This document shows, piece by piece, positions 1-6,960 of a stretch of DNA of 22,163 nucleotides (positions are counted from its first letter, which is position 1; every line of letters begins with the position of its first letter). Below the pieces are notes generated by a model, which did not search any database, had not been told where the DNA came from, and saw only the letters and a program-made list of their open reading frames with translations. The translations under genes were made by a program, and so were the position numbers. This stretch comes from JAJXZP01 sp035505775 (GTDB lineage: Bacteria > Spirochaetota > Spirochaetia > Treponematales > Rectinemataceae), in the NCBI GenBank assembly GCA_035505775.1, contig DATJQN010000041.1, positions 1 to 22,163 on the forward strand. Reading direction: 5' to 3'.

Positions 1-105
1 CCGTCCTTCCTCGCCACCCGTGGTGCGAAGCAACCCGACGTCCAGTTATTCGATATATAAATATCCACAAAAACACTGCCTACCACTTCTCCTATCGTCC
101 TATCC

Positions 106-135
106 GTATAGATCCGGAGGAATCGATACTTTTTT
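106..135 (+). terminator. Possible weak intrinsic terminator
   Basis: An eight-base arm at 106-113 can pair with 122-129 with one mismatch, around an eight-base loop, and six T residues follow at 130-135. The stem is AT-rich and weak. It would end a gene lying left of the window. It could equally be chance within an AT-rich promoter region. Confidence 0.3.
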
Positions 136-136
136 C

Positions 137-164
137 TTGACAAATTGACAGAGTGAGGGATACT
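137..164 (+). promoter_or_regulatory. Predicted sigma70 promoter of the hydrogenase operon
   Basis: A perfect -35 box TTGACA (137-142) is followed after 16 bases by GATACT (159-164), close to the TATACT -10 form seen elsewhere in this window. Transcription would start near 171, giving a leader of about 160 bases. A second TTGACA at 145-150 has no equally good partner. The location in the only AT-rich stretch nearby supports the call. Confidence 0.6.
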
Positions 165-186
165 TCGCTTTAGAAGCCCATTGTTT

Positions 187-202
187 TGTGACAGCCATCA
201 CA
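187..202. promoter_or_regulatory. CRP/FNR-family operator palindrome
   Basis: The sequence TGTGA-N6-TCACA occupies 187-202 and exactly matches the textbook half-sites of the CRP/FNR superfamily. It is centred about 24 bases downstream of the start predicted from the promoter at 137-164, a position that would favour repression. If the true start were near 236 it could instead be a class II activator site, but I see no good -10 box for that. Which family member binds (CRP, FNR, HcpR-like or other) cannot be decided here. Confidence 0.6.
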
Positions 203-331
203 CAGGGGTCGCCACATCGTATGGGCGCCACGGCCGAGCTTCGCCCCGAACGGGGGCCGGCCCGGCCAGGTTGCGGGCTTTCGAACTGCCTCGGGCGCTT
301 CGACAGCCCACACTCGACCGCAGGAGGCAGC

Positions 332-850
332 ATGTCATCGACCACGACCCTGAGGCGCCGCGAACCCAGTCTCGCGGAGATCATCGAGCGGCACCGCGAC
401 AAGCCGGGTGCGCTGCTCGGCATTCTCGAGGAGGCTCAGGAGCTGGAGAAGTTCCGCTACCTTCCCGAGGAGACGCTTCGAAAGATCGCCGAAGGCACCG
501 CGACCCCGCTCTCGCAGGTCTACTCGGTGGCCACCTTCTATTCCTTCTTCAATCTCAAGCCTCAGGGCCTGCACTCCGTGGTGGTGTGCCGCGGCACGGC
601 ATGCCATACCCGCGGTTCGCTCGAGCTGCTCGAGGCGGCGCTCAAGCGGCTCGGCATCGAAGGCTTCCGGGAGGACGAGGAAAACTCGGCCACGACGGTC
701 GACAACTTCTGCTCGGTCCGGACGGTGGCCTGCTTCGGGCAGTGTGCGCTCGCTCCGGTCGTCCAGATCGACGGGGTGATCAGTTCGCGAATGACCGTGG
801 GCAAGCTCGCCACGGCTCTCGACAAGCTGCGCAAGGGAGGCCAGAAATGA
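332..850 (+). CDS. hydC: [FeFe]-hydrogenase subunit, NuoE/HydC-like [2Fe-2S] protein
   Basis: This 172-residue protein is a thioredoxin-fold [2Fe-2S] subunit of the NuoE/HydC/HndA family, about the usual length. It has an N-terminal helical region (about 13-75) and the four expected cluster ligands, C86 and C91 (C-X4-C) and C134 and C138 (C-X3-C). In HydABC and HndABCD complexes this subunit passes electrons to or from the NuoF-like flavoprotein. The start at 332 is preceded by AGGAGG at 322-327; an upstream in-frame ATG at 188 lies inside the operator and would add a GC-shadow extension with no family counterpart. The stop overlaps the next start (ATGA at 847-850), so the two genes are translationally coupled. 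Function is cytoplasmic. Confidence 0.93.
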   Translation: MSSTTTLRRREPSLAEIIERHRDKPGALLGILEEAQELEKFRYLPEETLRKIAEGTATPLSQVYSVATFYSFFNLKPQGLHSVVVCRGTACHTRGSLELLEAALKRLGIEGFREDEENSATTVDNFCSVRTVACFGQCALAPVVQIDGVISSRMTVGKLATALDKLRKGGQK

Positions 851-3800
851 ACGTCGCGAAGAACGCTTCCGCAGCGACCCCCGACATCGGCAGTCTGCAG
901 AGCCTGGGCAAGGAGCGCATCAGGCCCCACGTCCCCTTCCTCTCCGTCGGTATGGGAACCTGCGGCATCGGCAACGGAGCTGACACCCTGTTCGCCGCGC
1001 TGAACACCGCGGCCGACATGAGCAAGAGCGAGACGCGGATCCGGCGCGTCGGCTGCTTCGGCTTCTGCGCGGCGGAGCCCCTCGTGATGGCCTATCGCCC
1101 CGGCAAACCCATGCTGCTGTTCACGGAAGTGAAAGCCGCGCGCGCCGCGAAGCTCGTGGCTGCGGTGCAGGATGACGCGTCATTCGACAAGCTCGCCAAG
1201 ACGGCGGTGGCCAAGATCGACAGCTGGGACTTCCGCACCTCGACGGTCGAGTTCGGGAAGGGCTACAACTTCCTCCCCTCCTGGAACGAGATTCCCTTCT
1301 TCAAGGGTCAGGAGAAGATCGTCCTCAGGGACTGCGGCCTCATCGATCCCGAGAGTCTCGAAGAGTACCTCGGGGCCGGCGGCTACTCCGGTCTCATCAA
1401 GGCGATAACCTCGATGAAACCCGAGGTCGTCATCGAGGAGGTGAAGAAGTCCAGGCTCCGCGGCCGCGGCGGCGCCGGATTCCCGACCTACAAGAAGTGG
1501 GAGATCATGCGCGCCGCGGGGAACGGCGGCAGCGACGCCGAGACGCCGGTCCGCAAGTTCGTCATCTGCAATGCGGACGAGGGCGATCCCGGCGCCTACA
1601 TGAACCGCAACGAGATCGAGTCCGATCCCCATATGCTCCTCGAGGGCATGGCGATCGGCGCCTACGCGATGGGTGCCGCGGAAGGGGTGGTCTACATCCG
1701 CGCGGAATACCCGCTCGCGGTCGAACGCTTCCAGAAGGCCCTCGCTGATGCCCGCGCCGCCGGGCTGCTCGGACGGAACATACTCGGCACGCGATTCTCA
1801 TTCGACATCGAGGTGGTGACGGGCGCAGGCGCCTTCGTCTGCGGCGAGGAGACGGCGCTCATCGCGAGCGCGGAGGGCAAGGCCGGAAGGCCCCTGCCCC
1901 GGCCGCCCTTCCCCGCCCAGCGCGGGCTCTTCGGCGCCCCGTCGAACATCAACAACGTCGAGACCTGGTGCAACGTGCCGGTCATCGTCGCGCGCGGCGG
2001 CGACTGGTTCGCCGGCTTCGGCACGGCGTCGAGCGCGGGCACCAAGGTCTTCTCCCTCGTCGGCAAGGTGCGCAACACGGGCCTGGTCGAGCTGCCTCTG
2101 GGCTCGACCCTCGACTCGATGATCTACGGCATGGGCGAGGGCGCGGGGCCCCGGAAGGTCATCAAGGCCATCCAGTCGGGCGGCCCCTCCGGCGGCTGCA
2201 TTCCGGCCAAGCTGTTCAAGACGCCGATCGACTACGAGGAACTCGCCAAGCTCGGCGCCATCATGGGCTCGGGCGGCATGGTGGTCATGGACGAGGACAA
2301 CTGCATGGTCGACGTCGCCCGCTACTTCGTGAGCTTCACGGCCTCGGAGTCCTGCGGCAAGTGTACGCCCTGCCGCGAGGGTCTCAACCAGATGCTGCGC
2401 ATCCTCGAGTCGGTCTCGCGCGGCGAAGCCACGACCGAGGATCTCGACATCTTGGCGGAACTCGCGGAGACTGCCCGCGACTCCGCGCTCTGCGGTCTCG
2501 GGCAGACCTCGGCCAACCCGGTCCTTACGACCCTCAAGTATTTCCGGGATGAGTATGAGCGCCATATCAAGGAGAAGCGCTGCGAGGCGGGTGTCTGCGA
2601 GAGCCTGTATCTCGCCCTCTGCGAGAACTCCTGCCCGATGCACATGAACATCCCCGGCTACCTCCAGCTCCTCAAGGAGAACCGCATCGAGGAGGCCTTC
2701 GAGCTCACGCTGCGCGACAATCCCCTGCCGGGCACGGTGGGGCGGATCTGCCACTTCCACTGCCGCATGCGCTGCCGCCGCGAGCAGCTCGACGAGTCGG
2801 TATCCCAGGGCGAGATCCACCGCTATCTCGCCGACACGATGTACAAGATGGGTCGTGAGCGCTCGGTCTACAACCGGCTGCTCAAGGAGAAACTCCCGCC
2901 CACCGGGAAAAAGATCGCGATCGTGGGCGCCGGTCCCGCCGGCCTTGCTGCTGCCTTCTACCTGGTGCGACTCGGCCACGACGTGACCATCTACGACGCG
3001 CAGGAGGAGGCGGGCGGAATTCCCCGCTGGGGCATCCCGGCCTACCGCCTGCCCAAGGATGTGCTCCGCAAGGAAGTGAGCTTCATCCGAAAGCTCGGCG
3101 TGCGATTCGTGTTCAACGCGCGGGCCGGCAAGGACGTCGCGTGGCAGCATCTCGCCGAGATGCACGACGCGGTCCTCGTCAGCATCGGGGCGCTCAAGGA
3201 CATGAGCCTGGGCATCCCCGGCGAGAACCTGAAGGGCGTGATCCCCGGCTACCACCTTCTCGAGGAGATCAACTCCGGCACCAAGCCCAAGATCGGCACC
3301 GAGGTCGTCGTGGTCGGCGGCGGCAATTCCGCCATCGACGTCGCCCGCTCGGCGCTGCGCGGCGGCGCCCGCGTGACAGTGGTCTACCGCCGCGCCCGCG
3401 GCGACATGCCGGCGAACCGGGACGAGCTGGAAGGCGCCCTGGAAGAGGGCGTGGAACTCTGCTGCATGGTGCAGCCCCTCGAGGCGGTTCCGGGGGCCAA
3501 CGGCTCGGTGCGGGCGCTCAAGGTCATGAAGATGAAAGCTGGTCCCGTGGACACAAGCGGCCGGCCCTCCCCCGTCCCCACCGGTGAGAGCTACGAGATT
3601 CCCTGCGACACCCTGGTCGTGGCGGTCGGCGAGCGCGTGGACTCCGCGGGGCTCTCCTCCGTCGGCGTGGCCACGGGCGAGCGCGACGGGCGGATCATCA
3701 TCGACCCCTTCACCTTCCGCACCGCCAACCCCACGTTCTTCGCCGCAGGCGACGCGGTCACCGGACCGGCCACGGCCGCGGAGGCCATGGGCCAGGCCAA

Positions 3801-4155
3801 GCTGGCCGCGAGCGCGATCGACAAGGCCCTCATGGGCAGCGCGGAGCAGGGCTTGGGCAAGCGTTTCGAGTCCCTGTTCCGCAGGTTCGAGTACGGCATG
3901 GAGGTTCCTGCCGAGCCGTCCAAGGCCCGCATGAGCCGCGCCAAGTTCGTGCCTCCCGAGGACCGCCACGGCAATTTCGTGGAGATCTCGCTCGGCTTCA
4001 CGGGGGAGCAGGCCAGGATCGAGGCCGAGCGCTGTCTGCGCTGCGACGTGCGAGAGCACGCGCGCCGGCCCTTCGGCCTGCCCGTGGAAGAGAATCAGCA
4101 GGGGACGGCGCACAGCCCGGCGGGTGCCAAGCCGACCGCTGACGCCAAGCGCTGA
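847..4155 (+). CDS. hydB: Fused diaphorase: NuoF/HydB flavoprotein joined to a GltD/NfnB-type oxidoreductase
   Basis: The protein has 1102 residues in one frame with no break. Residues about 25-100 form a [2Fe-2S] thioredoxin-like domain with C39, C70 and C74. Residues about 135-560 are NuoF-like: FMN motif RGRGGAGFP (205-213), an NADH-site segment CNADEGDPGAY (241-251), GAGAFVCGEET (326-336), an SLBB region near 397-480, and [4Fe-4S] ligands C503, C506, C509 and C549. HydB proteins normally continue after an R-C-P-A-G-V-C-like motif (here C579 and C584) into a two-[4Fe-4S] ferredoxin domain. Here a GltD/NfnB module follows: cysteines C592, C596, C635, C639 and C643, FAD motif GAGPAG (694-699), second nucleotide site GGGNSA (824-829) with Y847-R848-R849 typical of NADPH binding, FAD contact G968-D969, and a terminal C1063-X2-C1066. 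The likely role is moving electrons between H2 (via HydA), NAD(H) and NADP(H). Whether it bifurcates is unknown. Confidence 0.9.
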   Translation: MNVAKNASAATPDIGSLQSLGKERIRPHVPFLSVGMGTCGIGNGADTLFAALNTAADMSKSETRIRRVGCFGFCAAEPLVMAYRPGKPMLLFTEVKAARAAKLVAAVQDDASFDKLAKTAVAKIDSWDFRTSTVEFGKGYNFLPSWNEIPFFKGQEKIVLRDCGLIDPESLEEYLGAGGYSGLIKAITSMKPEVVIEEVKKSRLRGRGGAGFPTYKKWEIMRAAGNGGSDAETPVRKFVICNADEGDPGAYMNRNEIESDPHMLLEGMAIGAYAMGAAEGVVYIRAEYPLAVERFQKALADARAAGLLGRNILGTRFSFDIEVVTGAGAFVCGEETALIASAEGKAGRPLPRPPFPAQRGLFGAPSNINNVETWCNVPVIVARGGDWFAGFGTASSAGTKVFSLVGKVRNTGLVELPLGSTLDSMIYGMGEGAGPRKVIKAIQSGGPSGGCIPAKLFKTPIDYEELAKLGAIMGSGGMVVMDEDNCMVDVARYFVSFTASESCGKCTPCREGLNQMLRILESVSRGEATTEDLDILAELAETARDSALCGLGQTSANPVLTTLKYFRDEYERHIKEKRCEAGVCESLYLALCENSCPMHMNIPGYLQLLKENRIEEAFELTLRDNPLPGTVGRICHFHCRMRCRREQLDESVSQGEIHRYLADTMYKMGRERSVYNRLLKEKLPPTGKKIAIVGAGPAGLAAAFYLVRLGHDVTIYDAQEEAGGIPRWGIPAYRLPKDVLRKEVSFIRKLGVRFVFNARAGKDVAWQHLAEMHDAVLVSIGALKDMSLGIPGENLKGVIPGYHLLEEINSGTKPKIGTEVVVVGGGNSAIDVARSALRGGARVTVVYRRARGDMPANRDELEGALEEGVELCCMVQPLEAVPGANGSVRALKVMKMKAGPVDTSGRPSPVPTGESYEIPCDTLVVAVGERVDSAGLSSVGVATGERDGRIIIDPFTFRTANPTFFAAGDAVTGPATAAEAMGQAKLAASAIDKALMGSAEQGLGKRFESLFRRFEYGMEVPAEPSKARMSRAKFVPPEDRHGNFVEISLGFTGEQARIEAERCLRCDVREHARRPFGLPVEENQQGTAHSPAGAKPTADAKR

Positions 4156-4172
4156 AGGCCAGGAGGAAGACA

Positions 4173-5942
4173 ATGAGCGACAAGATGATCACCATATTCG
4201 TGGACGGCGTGGCCACCCTCGTCGACCCCTCCCGCAGCCTTCTCGAAGCCTGTGCGGAGGCGGGCGCCAAGGTGCCGACTCTCTGCTACCTGAAGGATGT
4301 TTCGGCCAACGCCTCCTGCGGGGTCTGCGTGGTCGAGGTCGAGGGGGCCAAGTCCCTCGTCCGCTCCTGCGTGGGCAAGGTCAGCGCGGGCATGAAGATC
4401 ACGACCTCGAGCCCCCGCGTCATGCGGGCCCGGAAGAACGCGGTGGAGCTCCTCCTCGCGAACCACCCGGCGGACTGCCTGGTCTGCGCGCGCAACGGCA
4501 GCTGCGAGCTCCAGTCGATGGCCGAGACCCTCGGCATCCGGATGGTGCGCTTCCCGCGGACCCGCAAGGCGCCGGAGCTCGACACCTCGACCGACGGCAT
4601 CGTCCGCGACAACGACAAGTGCATTCTCTGCGGCCGCTGCGTGGCCGTGTGCAGCGAGGTACAGTCGGTCTCCGCGATCCAGTTCGCGGGGCGGGGAATC
4701 CGCACGCGGGTCTCCACCTTCATGGACCGGGGCCTCGGCAAGAGCACCTGCGTCCAGTGCGGGCAGTGTTCGGTCGTCTGCCCCACGGGCGCGATCACCG
4801 AGCGGGACGAGACCGAGGAGGTCTGGCGCGCCCTCGCCGAGTCGGGCGCCACGACGGTGGTCCAGACCGCGCCGGCCATCCGCGCCTCGCTGGGCGAGGC
4901 TCTCGGCATGCCTCCCGGCAGCCTCGTCACGGGCAAGATGGTGGCGGCCCTCCGACGACTGGGCTTCCAGCGCGTGTTCGACACCCAGTTCACTGCCGAC
5001 CTCACCATCATGGAGGAGGGCAGCGAGCTGATCAAACGCCTCACCAAGGGCGGGACCCTGCCCATGATCACAAGCTGCTCGCCCGGCTGGATCAACTTCA
5101 TCGAGACCTTCTATCCGACCCTCCTCGGTCATCTCTCGACCTGCAAGAGCCCCCAGCAGATGTTCGGCGCGGTCGCGAAGAGCTTCTACGCGGAGAAGGC
5201 CGGTCTGGCCCCCGAGATGATGCGCGTCGCATCCATCATGCCCTGCACGGCCAAGAAGCACGAGGCGCGGCGGCCCGAGATGCGCGGCGCCTGGGAGTAC
5301 TGGAAGGCCAAGGGCAAGGCCGTCGCCGGCCAGGACTACTACGATGTGGACTGGGCCCTCACCACGCGCGAGCTCGCGCGGATGATCAAGCGGGCGGGCA
5401 TCGACATCTCCTCCCTTCCGGAGGAGGACTTCGACGATCCCCTGGGCAGGTCGACGGGAGCCGCCACGATATTCGGCACGACCGGCGGCGTCATGGAAGC
5501 CGCCCTCCGCACGGTGTACGAAGTGGTCACCGGAAAGCCGCTCGCCAGCCTCGACTTCGAGGTCGTGCGCGGCCTCCAGGGCATCAAGTCTGCCGAGGTC
5601 GATCTCGCGGGCACCACGGTTCGCGTCGCGGTGGCGCACACGCTGCGCAACGCTCGAGTCCTCCTCGACGAGATCGCCGCGGGCACGAGCCCCTACCATT
5701 TCATCGAAGTGATGACCTGTCCGGGCGGCTGCATCGGCGGCGGCGGGCAGCCCGTGCTGATCGACATGGAGAAGCGGCTGGCGCGCAACAAGGCGATGTA
5801 CACGGAGGATCTGCGGCTGGGCATGCGCAAGTCCCACGAGAACCCCAGCGTCAAGGCGCTCTATACCGAGTTCCTCGGCGAGCCCCTGGGGCATCTCTCG
5901 CACGAACTGCTGCACACCCGGTACGCGCATCGCGAAGTGTGA
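4173..5942 (+). CDS. hydA: [FeFe]-hydrogenase catalytic subunit
   Basis: This 589-residue protein catalyses reversible H2 formation at the H-cluster. Domains in order: plant-type [2Fe-2S] ferredoxin (C38, C49, C52, C66); His-Cys [4Fe-4S] site (H98, C102, C105, C111); two [4Fe-4S] clusters (C150, C153, C156, C160 and C193, C196, C199, C203); then the H domain. The H-cluster loops are TSCSPGW (300-306), MPCTAKKHE (356-364, with C358 and K361) and the E512 to C520 loop with C516 and C520, followed by the small-subunit-like tail. Length and layout match NAD(P)-linked HndD/HydA enzymes without the extra C-terminal [2Fe-2S] domain of some bifurcating forms. The usual double Cys of loop 1 is Cys-Ser here. 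It starts 17 bases after the fusion gene with AGGAGG at 4161-4166. It needs HydEFG maturases, which are not in this window. Confidence 0.95.
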   Translation: MSDKMITIFVDGVATLVDPSRSLLEACAEAGAKVPTLCYLKDVSANASCGVCVVEVEGAKSLVRSCVGKVSAGMKITTSSPRVMRARKNAVELLLANHPADCLVCARNGSCELQSMAETLGIRMVRFPRTRKAPELDTSTDGIVRDNDKCILCGRCVAVCSEVQSVSAIQFAGRGIRTRVSTFMDRGLGKSTCVQCGQCSVVCPTGAITERDETEEVWRALAESGATTVVQTAPAIRASLGEALGMPPGSLVTGKMVAALRRLGFQRVFDTQFTADLTIMEEGSELIKRLTKGGTLPMITSCSPGWINFIETFYPTLLGHLSTCKSPQQMFGAVAKSFYAEKAGLAPEMMRVASIMPCTAKKHEARRPEMRGAWEYWKAKGKAVAGQDYYDVDWALTTRELARMIKRAGIDISSLPEEDFDDPLGRSTGAATIFGTTGGVMEAALRTVYEVVTGKPLASLDFEVVRGLQGIKSAEVDLAGTTVRVAVAHTLRNARVLLDEIAAGTSPYHFIEVMTCPGGCIGGGGQPVLIDMEKRLARNKAMYTEDLRLGMRKSHENPSVKALYTEFLGEPLGHLSHELLHTRYAHREV

Positions 5943-6034
5943 CGACGGCCGGGCCGCAACACGGGTTGCATAGTCCGGCAGCTGCGGCCCATGCGCGGCG
6001 CATGCCTTCGCGAAGCGCGGCGGGTGTCACAGGG

Positions 6035-6064
6035 AAAAGGGGCGACCTCGGGTCGCTCCTTTTT
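6035..6064 (+). terminator. Intrinsic terminator of the hydrogenase operon
   Basis: Ten bases at 6038-6047 pair with 6051-6060 (one G-T pair) around a three-base TCG loop, and a T tract runs through 6064. An A tract at 6035-6038 precedes the stem, so it could also work on the other strand. It lies about 90 bases after the hydA stop, closing the three-gene unit. Confidence 0.85.
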
Positions 6065-6168
6065 CATGCGACAGGCCCCGCCCTGCGCAGCGTCTAGAGC
6101 GTGCCCTCGGGACCGGGTCCGTCGTCTGCCGCCCTGCAATGCACGTGCCGCAGTGAAACTGCCCTGCC

Positions 6169-6197
6169 TAGACAGGAGCCCGCCTTTCCGATATACA
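6169..6197 (+). promoter_or_regulatory. Promoter of the HAD hydrolase gene, probably leaderless
   Basis: TAGACA (6169-6174), a 17-base spacer and TATACA (6192-6197) sit so that the transcript would start at or within a base or two of the ATG at 6204. No Shine-Dalgarno sequence lies at a usable distance; an AGGAG at 6174-6178 is 25 bases away. Confidence 0.6.
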
Positions 6198-6203
6198 GCC
6201 ATA

Positions 6204-6887
6204 ATGACGCTGAAGGCAGTCGCGTTCGACCTCGACGGCACCCTCTACCCCGCCGGCGCCCTCTACATCCGCGCCTGGCCGATCGCGCTCCGCAACCTGA
6301 AGCTCGCGCGCGCCTTCGACGAGACGCGGCGCCGCGTGCGGGGCACGGAGGCCACCGAAGCCTGCAGGGTGGCCGGCTCGGCCTGCGCGGACGAGCTGCG
6401 TCGGCTCCAGGCCGACTACACCGCGGCCCAGCTCGGCTGGAGCGCCGAACGCGTGGCTGCGCAGCTCGACGAAGTCCTCTACCGCCAGGTCGCTGAGTGC
6501 TTCGGCACGATCCGGCCCTATCGCGGAGCCCGCGAGGCCCTGCACCGGCTCCGGGATGCCGGTCTCAGGCTCGCCGTGCTTTCGGACTTCCCGCCGCGGC
6601 GGAAGCTCGAGCTCATGAAGCTCTCCGATCTCTTCGAGGTGGCGCTCTGCGCCGAGGAGTCGGGCTTCCTGAAGCCGGCCCCGGAACCCTTCGCCATGCT
6701 CTGCTCCGCCCTCGGTCTTCGCGCGGACGAGATCCTGTACGTAGGCAATTCCCGCCGCTACGATCTGGCCGGCGCGAAGGACTTTGGCATGCCGGTGGCC
6801 ATCCGGGCGCACCACGCAGCCCCGGGCGCCGACCTCACCTTCTCCGACTGGAAGACGTTGACCGATTTCGTGTTCGCGCGGCGCTAA
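6204..6887 (+). CDS. HAD-superfamily hydrolase
   Basis: A 227-residue cytoplasmic protein of the haloacid dehalogenase superfamily, most like phosphoglycolate-phosphatase or nucleotidase-type small-molecule phosphatases. Motif I is FDLDGT with nucleophile D9 and acid/base D11. Motif II is S127 in LSDF. Motif III is K157 in LKPAPEPF. Motif IV is GNSRRYD (181-187), with N182 where many members have Asp and D187 as the likely metal ligand. The segment between motifs I and II is helical, fitting a C1-type cap. The substrate cannot be read from sequence. The ATG at 6204 is chosen because motif I begins a few residues later and a promoter ends six bases before it. It stands alone between the hydrogenase terminator and convergent dnaE. 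Confidence 0.85.
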   Translation: MTLKAVAFDLDGTLYPAGALYIRAWPIALRNLKLARAFDETRRRVRGTEATEACRVAGSACADELRRLQADYTAAQLGWSAERVAAQLDEVLYRQVAECFGTIRPYRGAREALHRLRDAGLRLAVLSDFPPRRKLELMKLSDLFEVALCAEESGFLKPAPEPFAMLCSALGLRADEILYVGNSRRYDLAGAKDFGMPVAIRAHHAAPGADLTFSDWKTLTDFVFARR

Positions 6888-6920
6888 GGTCGCGCGGCGT
6901 TATGGTCGCGCGGCGCCGAG
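6874..6920. repeat. Three tandem copies of a 16-base unit
   Basis: Near-identical units at 6874-6889, 6890-6905 and 6906-6920 (last one a base short) each begin TCGCGCGGCG. The first copy includes the last codons and stop of the HAD hydrolase; the others fill most of the short gap before dnaE. It looks like slippage-generated duplication at a gene end. Confidence 0.8.
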
Positions 6921-6960
6921 TTCACGACCTGTGGTCGCAGGAAAGCGGTGGCCGACGGGC

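Larger units (their letters stand above)
1..331. other. Gene-free upstream region of the hydrogenase operon
   Basis: I see no credible gene in these 331 bases. The first 180 are clearly more AT-rich than the rest of the window, as expected of a promoter region. They hold a possible terminator of an upstream gene (106-135), a sigma70-like promoter (137-164) and a CRP/FNR-type palindrome (187-202). The predicted leader, about 160 bases, then becomes GC-rich and contains a small hairpin at 243-257 (five G/C pairs around a five-base loop). Open frames crossing this stretch are in-frame upstream extensions or shadows of the first hydrogenase gene. Confidence 0.7.

Noticed and set aside
188..331. 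An earlier in-frame ATG for hydC
   Set aside because: It lies inside the CRP/FNR palindrome, lacks a Shine-Dalgarno sequence and adds 48 residues unknown in the family. The ATG at 332 has AGGAGG four bases upstream.
847..4155. The HydB-GltD gene as two separate genes or a frameshift
   Set aside because: The reading frame is continuous across the junction and I see no ribosome binding site with a start near 2580-2640. The junction residues keep motifs of both parents.
2590..4155. Glutamate synthase small subunit as the function of the C-terminal half
   Set aside because: No large GltB subunit is nearby, and this fold is shared by NfnB, PreT and other NADPH oxidoreductases. The hydrogenase context is more informative.
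1798..4173. A very long open frame on the minus strand opposite the HydB fusion
   Set aside because: Its translation is rich in His, Arg, Ala and Gly with no domain, and it mirrors the codon bias of the strongly supported plus-strand gene. It is a GC-driven shadow.
4124..6097. A long plus-strand frame overlapping hydA
   Set aside because: It is a frame shifted from hydA, without recognisable motifs, whereas the hydA frame has every expected ligand.
6888..6960. Terminator between the HAD gene and dnaE
   Set aside because: The only hairpin (6925-6937, five pairs) is weak and has no T tract on either strand.
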